From Actinomycetota bacterium (lineage in GTDB: Bacteria > Actinomycetota > Thermoleophilia > Gaiellales > Gaiellaceae): a stretch of DNA of 12,355 nt. The notes under the pieces are model-generated. The model worked only from the letters and a program-made list of their open reading frames with translations, was not told the DNA's origin and did no database searches. Below are positions 7,527-12,355 of this stretch, piece by piece. Position 1 is the stretch's first letter; every line of letters begins with the position of its first letter. The position numbers and the translations under genes were made by a program. The stretch covers positions 1-12,355 of the forward strand of contig JACCTK010000121.1 in the NCBI GenBank assembly GCA_013812465.1. The letters are read 5' to 3'.

Positions 7527-8045
7527 CTAGGCGCCGAGGATGAAGACCAGCTGCGCGCGGCCGAGCTCTCCCGCGCGCACGCCGTCGAGCGGACCGACCT
7601 GCCTCACGCCGAGGTCTTTCGCCAGCCGGCGGCCTTCCCCGACGAACCCCGGCTTGTACATGACGAGACTGCGGGCGAAGTTGGCGCGGGGCGCGTTGCC
7701 CACGGCGCCGATCCGGTATCCGCGAGTCCGCACGCGCGAGGCGGCGCTTGCGGCTGCGCCGGTGCGTCCGTTCCCGTTCAGGACCATGACGACGGTTCGA
7801 CCGCGTGGCGTCTTGAGGATCGCTTTGGGACTATGCCTCCGCGTCGCCGTTTGCTTGGCGGGCGAAGGGGCGAGCGCCCGTTCCTTCGCCGCGACCTGGA
7901 CGCGATCCGAGACCGACTCGATCAGCGCGCCTCCGCCGATGACGAGAAGCAGGAGAAGCTCCGCGACGGCGATCGTGCCCGCGATATAGGCGGCGAGGCG
8001 CCAGGGGCGAACGAGAGCATCGGGAGCGACGAGCGGGTGATCCAC
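7527..8045 (-). CDS. Membrane-anchored LytR_C-domain protein
   Basis: A 172-residue protein with a short cytoplasmic N-terminus, one membrane helix (about 17-40), a basic linker and a C-terminal LytR_C domain (about 84-170). That domain has the family pattern VVMVLNGNGRTGAAASAASR, then RGYRIGAVGNA, then MYKPGF...A..LG, ending QLVFILG. The same domain occurs at the end of LytR-CpsA-Psr enzymes, which attach glycopolymers to peptidoglycan, but the catalytic LCP domain is absent here. It may bind cell-wall polymer or assist an LCP enzyme encoded elsewhere; that is an inference. The gene follows the epimerase by 27 bases and precedes the NUDIX gene by 7, so an operon is likely. Start GTG at 8045 is the best available, but no strong ribosome-binding site supports it. 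Confidence 0.87.
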   Translation of the reverse strand: MDHPLVAPDALVRPWRLAAYIAGTIAVAELLLLLVIGGGALIESVSDRVQVAAKERALAPSPAKQTATRRHSPKAILKTPRGRTVVMVLNGNGRTGAAASAASRVRTRGYRIGAVGNAPRANFARSLVMYKPGFVGEGRRLAKDLGVRQVGPLDGVRAGELGRAQLVFILGA

Positions 8046-8072
8046 GAGCGATTCGATTCGCCTGTGGCGGCG

Positions 8073-8987
8073 TTAGTCCTCCCGCTGGCTTCGCACCCAC
8101 TCCCAGGTTGCCTGCAGCCCGTCCTCGAGGCCGACCATGGGCATGAACCGGAGCTCGGACGCGGCCAGGCTGGGATCGAGGACGCTCCGCTGGAGCTCGC
8201 CCCGGCGCGCTGGGGCGTGAGCCGCCTCGTCGCTCGAATCCGTGACCTGGCGGCACGACTCGTAGAGCTCGACCACGGAGACCTCGCGTCCCGTGCCGAT
8301 GTTGAACACACCGCCGCGCTGGCCCAGGGTGGAGACCGTCGCCCGCGCCACGTCGCCGACGTACACGTAGTCACGTGTCTGTGTGCCGTCGCCGAAGATC
8401 CGAGCCTGCTTTCCGTCGGCGAGCGCTCCGAGGAAGATGGCGACGACTCCCGCCTCGCCGTGGGGATCCTGCCGCGGCCCGTAGACGTTCCCGTAGCGGA
8501 GGCACACGTGCGTCGAGCCGTACAGCCGGTTGTCCATCCGCAGGTACTCCTCGCCGGCGAGCTTGGACGTCCCGTACGGCGAGAGCGGGATGAGCGGATC
8601 ATCCTCTCGGGCGGGCTCGGCGCACTCACCGTACATCGCGCCGCCCGTAGAGCTGAAGACGATCGGAGCGCCGTGGGGGCGGGCCGCCTCGAGCACGCGG
8701 ATCGTGCCGAGAACGTTCACCTCGGCATCTTCGACCGGGTGCTCTACGGCGACGCGAACGTCCGCCTGCGCGGCGAGGTGGAACACGGCTTCCGGGCGGA
8801 TCTCCTCGAAGAGCTCGCTGAGCGGCTCGCGAATGTCGTGGACATGGAGCGTGGCTCCTTCGGACACGTTCTCGCGCTTCCCCGTCGCGAGCGAGTCGAC
8901 GATGGCGACCTCGTCGCCGCGCGCGACAAGCGCGTCCACGACGTGAGATCCGATGAATCCGGCGCCCCCGGTGACGACCACGCGCAT
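8073..8987 (-). CDS. GalE-like NAD-dependent nucleotide-sugar epimerase/dehydratase
   Basis: A 304-residue short-chain extended dehydrogenase/reductase, most like UDP-glucose 4-epimerases. The NAD-binding Rossmann motif TGGAGFIG is at 6-13, the acidic strand end at D31, HLAAQADV at 70-77, the catalytic serine region FSSTGGAMYG at 111-120, and the YxxxK motif as SPYGTSK (Tyr138, Lys142). RYGNVYGPRQ (164-173) and RDYVYVGD (205-212) are further epimerase landmarks. Probable role: interconverting UDP-sugars for surface polysaccharide. Substrate (Glc/Gal, GlcNAc/GalNAc or other) cannot be set from sequence. The frame is open upstream, but translation should begin at the ATG at 8987, directly before the first Rossmann strand; an ATG at 8996 adds three residues and overlaps the putative -10. 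First gene of a probable three-gene operon, divergent from tmk. Confidence 0.93.
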   Translation of the reverse strand: MRVVVTGGAGFIGSHVVDALVARGDEVAIVDSLATGKRENVSEGATLHVHDIREPLSELFEEIRPEAVFHLAAQADVRVAVEHPVEDAEVNVLGTIRVLEAARPHGAPIVFSSTGGAMYGECAEPAREDDPLIPLSPYGTSKLAGEEYLRMDNRLYGSTHVCLRYGNVYGPRQDPHGEAGVVAIFLGALADGKQARIFGDGTQTRDYVYVGDVARATVSTLGQRGGVFNIGTGREVSVVELYESCRQVTDSSDEAAHAPARRGELQRSVLDPSLAASELRFMPMVGLEDGLQATWEWVRSQRED

Positions 8988-8994
8988 GCGTCGC

Positions 8995-9000
8995 ATCCTA
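8995..9000 (-). promoter_or_regulatory. Putative -10 hexamer (TAGGAT) for the epimerase operon
   Basis: On the minus strand TAGGAT lies 7 bases before the ATG at 8987, the spacing expected of a leaderless transcript. The context CCGTAGGATG is repeated in inverted orientation before tmk. The embedded AGGA could instead act as a weak Shine-Dalgarno about 9 bases from the ATG. No convincing -35 was found. Confidence 0.4.
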
Positions 9001-9040
9001 CGGATGCCCGTCCCATCGAGACAGCGCACCTGTGGACGAG

Positions 9041-9067
9041 TTGACACGCTATTTGCACGTTTACAGT
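9041..9067 (+). promoter_or_regulatory. Possible second promoter (TTGACA, N15, TACAGT) upstream of tmk
   Basis: A perfect TTGACA at 9041-9046 is followed 15 bases later by TACAGT (9062-9067). The spacer is shorter than the usual 16-18, so this is tentative. It would give tmk a leader of about 35 bases. Confidence 0.3.
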
Positions 9068-9094
9068 GCCAGGCAGTGTTAAGAACGCTCGCCG

Positions 9095-9100
9095 TAGGAT
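9095..9100 (+). promoter_or_regulatory. Putative -10 hexamer (TAGGAT) for tmk-holB
   Basis: TAGGAT ends 8 bases before the ATG of tmk at 9109. It mirrors the divergent epimerase promoter: both sit in CCGTAGGATG. As there, AGGA might alternatively be a weak ribosome-binding site. Confidence 0.4.
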
Positions 9101-9108
9101 GAGCGGCG

Positions 9109-9705
9109 ATGTTCGTCTCCTTCGAAGGGCTCGACGGCTCGGGCAAGTCGACGCAGTCGGAGCTCCTCCGGGCACGCCTCGAAGCCGACGGCCAGACCGT
9201 TCTCGCGACCCGCGAGCCCGGCGGCACCGCGCTCGGTGAGCAGATCCGGGACATCGTTCTCCATGGCGACCACGTCGAACCTTGGGCCGAGGCGCTGCTC
9301 TACGCGGCCGCCCGCGCCCAGCACGTGGAGCAGGTCATCCGCCCTGCGCTCGAGCGAGGCGAGTGGGTCGTCTGCGACCGCTACGTCGACTCCTCGGTCG
9401 CGTACCAGGGGGTCGGCCGTAGGCTCGGGCTCGACCGGGTGCTCGACATCAACCTGGCCGCGGTGGGTGGGCTCATGCCCGACCGAACCTTCCTGCTCCT
9501 CATCGATGCCGCTCAAGTCTCGAGCCGCCTTCGCGGGGAGCACGACCGGCTGGAGCGGGAGGACGAGGAGTTCCACCGCCGCGTCGACGCGGGCTACCGT
9601 GAGCTTGCCGAGCGGTTCCCCGATCGCATCGTCGTCCTCGACGGCACACGCCCGTCGGAGGAGATCGCGGAGGAGGCGCATGGAGCGCTTCGCGTCAGTA
9701 CCTGA
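9109..9705 (+). CDS. tmk: Thymidylate kinase (dTMP kinase)
   Basis: A 198-residue enzyme, the normal length, phosphorylating dTMP to dTDP with ATP in the cytoplasm. The P-loop is GLDGSGKST at 7-15; TREPGGT at 34-40 is the dTMP-binding arginine loop; CDRYVDSSVAYQG at 89-101 contains the DR(Y/H) motif that contacts phosphate and base; the lid region with several arginines (RGEHDRLEREDEEFHRR) is at 142-158. The start at 9109 gives the canonical N-terminus with the P-loop at residue 7. Its end overlaps holB by 26 bases, so the two are co-transcribed and probably coupled in translation. The tmk-holB pairing is common in bacteria and supports both calls. Confidence 0.97.
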   Translation: MFVSFEGLDGSGKSTQSELLRARLEADGQTVLATREPGGTALGEQIRDIVLHGDHVEPWAEALLYAAARAQHVEQVIRPALERGEWVVCDRYVDSSVAYQGVGRRLGLDRVLDINLAAVGGLMPDRTFLLLIDAAQVSSRLRGEHDRLEREDEEFHRRVDAGYRELAERFPDRIVVLDGTRPSEEIAEEAHGALRVST

Positions 9706-10771
9706 GCAGCCCGAGGCCAAGCGGCTGCTCGGCGCAGCCCTCACGGAGGGTCCGGCGCACGCCTACCTCCTTCACGGCCCGCAGGGTGTGGGCAAGCGAA
9801 CTGCGGCGCTCGCATTCGCGGCCGCGCTCCTCGGCGACGCCCGCCGCGTGGCGGCCCGCACCCATCCCGACCTCTACGTCCTCGAGCCCCTCGGGGAGAT
9901 GATCAGGATCGACGACGTGCGGGCGCTGCGGCACGATCTGCACATGCGGCCCTTCGAGGCCGACCGGCGCGTCTACCTCGTTCTCGACGCCCACCGGATG
10001 AACGAGGACGCGGCGGATGCCCTGCTGAAGGACCTCGAGGAGCCGCCCCCTTACGCGGTGCTCGTCCTCGTGGCGAGCGAGCTCGGCCCGCAGCCGCCGA
10101 CCATCCTCTCGCGCTGCCAGCTCGTGCCCTTCAGGCGGCTCTCGGAGCGCGCAGTCCGAGAGTGGATTAGCGAGCGTGCGCCCGAGCGGAGCGAGGAGGA
10201 GATTCGCGCGCTGTCCCGAGCGTCGGCGGGCCGCCTCGACCGCGCGCGCCGCTTGCTCGACTACGCCGCTGCCGATCGGCGCGAGACGCTGATCGCCGCC
10301 GCGCGGTCCGTCTACCTCGACTCCGACTTCGACCCCGGAGATGCCGCCGCGGCCCTGCTTGGGATCTCCGACGAGCACGGCCAGGAGGCAAAGGCGCGGG
10401 AGCAGGCGTCGCTCGAAGGTGTCGATCTTCCTGCGCGCGAGGCGGACCAGCGGGTTCGGCGAGCGCAGCGCGGAGCCGAGCGGGAGGAGCTCCTCGCGGG
10501 ACTCGAGGCGCTCGAGGCCTGGTATCGCGATCTCGTCGTCGTCGCGGCGGGAGCCGAGACGGCCGCGGTGCACGCCGACCGGCTGGACGACCTGCGGGAA
10601 GACGTGGCGCGCGACCTCGGAGACGGGCCGCTGCACGCAGCCGAGATCGCGCGCGAGACCTGGCGCACGCTCGAGGAGTTCAATCTCAACCCCTCGCTTG
10701 CGCTCGAAGCGCTTTTCGTCCGGCTCCAGCGGGAGCTGCGCGGCGCGGCGCGGCCGCGATCGGTCACGTAG
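9680..10771 (+). CDS. holB: DNA polymerase III delta-prime subunit (clamp loader)
   Basis: A 363-residue AAA+ protein of the clamp loader that places the sliding clamp on DNA. Landmarks are the P-loop GPQGVGKRT (33-41), THPDLYVLEP (61-70), the sensor region YLVLDAHRMNEDAADALLKDLEEPP (99-123), and TILSRCQLVPFRRL (141-154) with the SRC arginine-finger motif typical of delta-prime and gamma/tau. The four zinc-binding cysteines found in E. coli delta-prime are missing; the region between the P-loop helix and HPD is short. The middle (about 230-270) is charged and probably coiled. The frame is open far upstream inside tmk, but the start is the ATG at 9680, with GGAGGAGG immediately before it (9669-9676). 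The 3' end overlaps the convergent regulator by 8 bases. Confidence 0.93.
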   Translation: MERFASVPEQPEAKRLLGAALTEGPAHAYLLHGPQGVGKRTAALAFAAALLGDARRVAARTHPDLYVLEPLGEMIRIDDVRALRHDLHMRPFEADRRVYLVLDAHRMNEDAADALLKDLEEPPPYAVLVLVASELGPQPPTILSRCQLVPFRRLSERAVREWISERAPERSEEEIRALSRASAGRLDRARRLLDYAAADRRETLIAAARSVYLDSDFDPGDAAAALLGISDEHGQEAKAREQASLEGVDLPAREADQRVRRAQRGAEREELLAGLEALEAWYRDLVVVAAGAETAAVHADRLDDLREDVARDLGDGPLHAAEIARETWRTLEEFNLNPSLALEALFVRLQRELRGAARPRSVT

Positions 10772-11894
10772 TCCGACGCGGGCGCCCTGCCGAACGACGC
10801 TTACGAGGCGGTGGCTGCGCCGGCTCATGCGGCGCGTGAACGAGATCTCCGATCGCGCGCTGCGCGTCCGCAAGGCCTTCGGAGCGAAGCGCGAACCAGT
10901 AGCCACGGGCGTTCCCGCGGAGCGTGACGAGCCCGGCGGCACGCAGCTGCGCAAGATGGTGATGCGCCGTGGACTTGGCGAGCCCGGTTGCGTCGGCGAG
11001 CTCATCGAGCGTCGCGTCGCCGCTCGCGAGGCGTCGCAGGATTGCGACTCGACGCCCGTCTCCGAGCGCCCGGCCCAGAAGGAGCGTGTCTTGGGCGAGC
11101 GACGCTTCCGGGTCGAGCTGCTCCGGAGATACCGGGAAGCAGATGACCCGTGCGTCGCGGTGCTGGCAGAGGAGGAGGAGCGGACGCGCGGCGACATGGG
11201 GGACGAGCACCACACGATCGAACTCCGGCTCGGGCTCGTAGAGGTAGCCGCGCGTGACCCTCGCGATCACTGCTTGCGGGGCCGGTGTCACGGCGAGCTC
11301 GCGCGCCGCCTCTGCCGCTGTGACGATCGGCGCCATGATCTCCTGCTCGCTCGGTGAGAACGCCTCCTCCGCGAACAGTCGTAGCGCCGTGATGAGGCGC
11401 CGCTTCGTCTCCTTCGGAGGGACGGACAGGAGCGTGGGCAGCGCCTCGGTCGCGCGGCCCGCGTAATAGCGCGGGTGCTCGAGCAGGCTTGCGATCGCTC
11501 GTTCGTCGCCTGCCGCCGCCTGCTCGAGCGTCGTCTCGCCGACGAGGGTCACCCATGCGGGGACGTAGACGCCGACGAGATGGCGCCGCAGCTCGAGGGC
11601 GTCCACGCGCGCAAGGTCCTTGACGAACGAGCGCGCGTCGCCGGCAGGAAGCTCGAGCGCCAGGCCGAGCAGGTGCAGCCATGCTTCTCCGGAGTGCTCT
11701 CCGACCTGGAGTACGGACTCGCGGAGCTCGGGTGACCAACGGTCCAGCAGCGGCACCCAGCTCTCGTCACGCGTCTCGGCTGGGGAGGTCGCCGCCGAGA
11801 GTCCGATCAAGAGCTCGAGCGCAGAGCGCGCCTCAACATCGACGGCGAGCTTCGGCGCCGTCGGCATCACATCGCGAACAGCTGTCTCGCTCAT
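10764..11894 (-). CDS. ArsR-family winged-helix transcriptional regulator with large N-terminal domain
   Basis: A 376-residue regulator. The ArsR-type winged helix-turn-helix is at the C-terminal side (about 268-337): LLGRALGDGRRVAILRRLAS, then LDELADATGLAKSTAHHHLAQL with the recognition helix, then the wing LVTLRGNARGYWFALR. The first 260 residues form a mostly helical domain of unknown function, as in the large ArsR-like regulators of actinobacteria; it lacks an obvious cysteine metal site. The protein ends in a basic tail, PRKRRSAGRPRRTT, containing an AT-hook-like GRP core. The start is taken as the ATG at 11894, because beginning at the ATG at 11933 would translate straight through the promoter palindrome. 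Divergent from the aldo/keto reductase, which it probably controls together with itself. The ligand is unknown. Confidence 0.88.
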   Translation of the reverse strand: MSETAVRDVMPTAPKLAVDVEARSALELLIGLSAATSPAETRDESWVPLLDRWSPELRESVLQVGEHSGEAWLHLLGLALELPAGDARSFVKDLARVDALELRRHLVGVYVPAWVTLVGETTLEQAAAGDERAIASLLEHPRYYAGRATEALPTLLSVPPKETKRRLITALRLFAEEAFSPSEQEIMAPIVTAAEAARELAVTPAPQAVIARVTRGYLYEPEPEFDRVVLVPHVAARPLLLLCQHRDARVICFPVSPEQLDPEASLAQDTLLLGRALGDGRRVAILRRLASGDATLDELADATGLAKSTAHHHLAQLRAAGLVTLRGNARGYWFALRSEGLADAQRAIGDLVHAPHEPAQPPPRKRRSAGRPRRTT

Positions 11895-11924
11895 TTGACA
11901 AAAATCATACTCATTCGATATATA
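11895..11924 (+). promoter_or_regulatory. Promoter of the aldo/keto reductase (TTGACA, N18, TATATA)
   Basis: A perfect -35 TTGACA (11895-11900), an 18-base spacer and TATATA (11919-11924) lie 7 bases before the ATG at 11932, so transcription would start at or beside the start codon. The -10 falls inside the 16-base palindrome, and the -35 abuts the divergent regulator's start codon, so the two promoters interlock. Confidence 0.6.
11904..11909 (-). promoter_or_regulatory. Putative -10 hexamer (TATGAT) for the regulator gene
   Basis: TATGAT on the minus strand, close to the TATAAT consensus, ends 9 bases before the ATG at 11894, with no Shine-Dalgarno between. A leaderless or near-leaderless transcript is implied. 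The palindrome at 11914-11929 lies between this hexamer and the expected -35 position, so a bound protein would block the promoter. Confidence 0.45.
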
Positions 11925-11929
11925 TCGAA
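11914..11929. promoter_or_regulatory. Perfect 16-bp palindrome, probable regulator operator
   Basis: TTCGATATATATCGAA is a perfect inverted repeat in an AT-rich island between the divergent regulator and aldo/keto reductase genes. Its symmetry and position, covering one -10 and sitting in the other promoter's spacer, suit a dimeric ArsR-type repressor that controls both genes. Which protein binds is inferred. Confidence 0.65.
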
Positions 11930-11931
11930 CC

Positions 11932-12355
11932 ATGCGAACGACGTCACAATTGCTGGGACTTCAGATCCTCGGCCGCAGCGGCCTCCGCGTCTCCGAGCTC
12001 GCCCTGGGAACGATGACGTTCGGGCCGGACTGGGGCTGGGGCGCCGACCTCGACCAGAGTCGAAGGATCTTCAACCGCTTCGTCGAGGCCGGCGGCAATT
12101 TCATCGACACCGCCTCCAACTACACGGACGGGACGAGCGAGCGTTACGTGGGCGAGCTAGTCGCGAACGATCGAGACCGGTTCGTGATCGCGACGAAGTA
12201 CACGCTGTCGCTCGATCGCGACGATCCGAACGCCGGTGGAAACCACCGGAAGAGCCTGGTGCGGGCGCTCGAGCAGAGCCTGCGGCGACTCGAAACGGGC
12301 TACGTCGACCTGCTCTGGCTGCACATGCGGGACGACCTGACGCCGATCGAGGAGG
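11932..12355 (+). CDS. Aldo/keto reductase, 3' end cut by window
   Basis: The first 141 residues of an NAD(P)H-dependent aldo/keto reductase, which reduces carbonyl compounds to alcohols. The barrel start is clear: LGRSGLRVSELALGTMTFG, then AGGNFIDTASNYTDGTSE and FVIATKY. The four catalytic residues are visible: Asp59 (FIDTA), Tyr64 (NYTDG), Lys89 (ATK) and His131 (LLWLHMRD). A complete family member is about 310-340 residues, so more than half lies outside the window. The start is ATG at 11932, two bases beyond the palindrome, with no ribosome-binding site but a well-placed promoter; the first 10 residues precede the conserved LGRSG, so a later start is possible. The substrate is unknown. 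Confidence 0.93.
   Translation, partial: MRTTSQLLGLQILGRSGLRVSELALGTMTFGPDWGWGADLDQSRRIFNRFVEAGGNFIDTASNYTDGTSERYVGELVANDRDRFVIATKYTLSLDRDDPNAGGNHRKSLVRALEQSLRRLETGYVDLLWLHMRDDLTPIEE

Noticed and set aside
7173..9044. 623-codon plus-strand open frame across the NUDIX, LytR_C and epimerase genes
   Set aside because: Three well-supported genes with motifs occupy the other strand; the frame shows no domain and crosses their boundaries.
8988..9254. Upstream extension of the epimerase frame into the tmk coding region
   Set aside because: The Rossmann strand MRVVVTGGAGFIG starts at 8987, and the extension would run through the promoter region and antisense to tmk.
9236..9679. Upstream extension of the holB frame inside tmk
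   Set aside because: This part is Ser/Arg-rich shadow sequence of tmk; the ATG at 9680 with GGAGGAGG before it gives a normal delta-prime N-terminus.
9695..11215. 506-codon minus-strand open frame opposite holB and the regulator's 3' part
   Set aside because: Low-complexity Arg/Ser/Gly composition and full overlap with holB and the regulator, both of which have clear motifs.

Overview
This window is high-GC DNA (roughly two thirds G+C by eye) with dense genes on both strands and many GTG starts. TANNNT-like -10 hexamers lie only 7-9 bases upstream of several start codons. Together with the gene content (class II ribonucleotide reductase, tmk-holB pair, LytR_C-domain protein, O-antigen-ligase-type polymerase) this suggests an actinobacterium, perhaps of the Thermoleophilia/Gaiellales type. 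The lineage is an inference; there is no rRNA here to confirm it.

Layout. (1) Positions 1-3559, minus strand: most of an adenosylcobalamin-dependent ribonucleotide reductase gene (nrdJ), cut by the left edge. It is interrupted in frame by a 382-residue intein (3076 down to 1931) carrying a two-motif LAGLIDADG homing endonuclease. The intein sits directly before the conserved redox cysteine of the reductase. (2) 3743-4174 and 4309-4869, minus strand: two tandem paralogous small exported, membrane-anchored proteins of unknown function. (3) 5016-6983, plus strand: an O-antigen ligase/polymerase-like membrane protein with a C-terminal TPR region. (4) 6989-8987, minus strand: a likely operon of a GalE-like NAD-dependent epimerase, a membrane-anchored LytR_C-domain protein and a zinc-ribbon NUDIX hydrolase. 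(5) 9109-10771, plus strand: thymidylate kinase (tmk) overlapping the DNA polymerase III delta-prime gene (holB). (6) 10764-11894, minus strand: an ArsR-type regulator, divergent from an aldo/keto reductase (11932 to the right edge). The two share a promoter region holding a perfect 16-bp palindrome.

Functional threads. nrdJ makes deoxynucleotides, tmk makes dTDP and holB belongs to the clamp loader, so DNA precursor supply and replication are both represented, though not in one operon. The epimerase, the polymerase-like protein and perhaps the LytR_C protein point to surface polysaccharide. The regulator/aldo-keto reductase pair looks like a self-contained switch.

No tRNA, rRNA, CRISPR array, insertion sequence or transposase was seen. 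No stretch longer than 300 bases lacks a gene. The largest gaps (3587-3742, 4175-4308, 4870-5015, 8988-9108) hold only promoter-like or palindromic sequence. The most interesting items are the intein at the catalytic cysteine, two low-GC patches inside nrdJ over conserved motifs, the tandem ribosome-binding-site/ATG start of nrdJ, the paralogous exported pair, the apparent leaderless promoters and the regulator operator.
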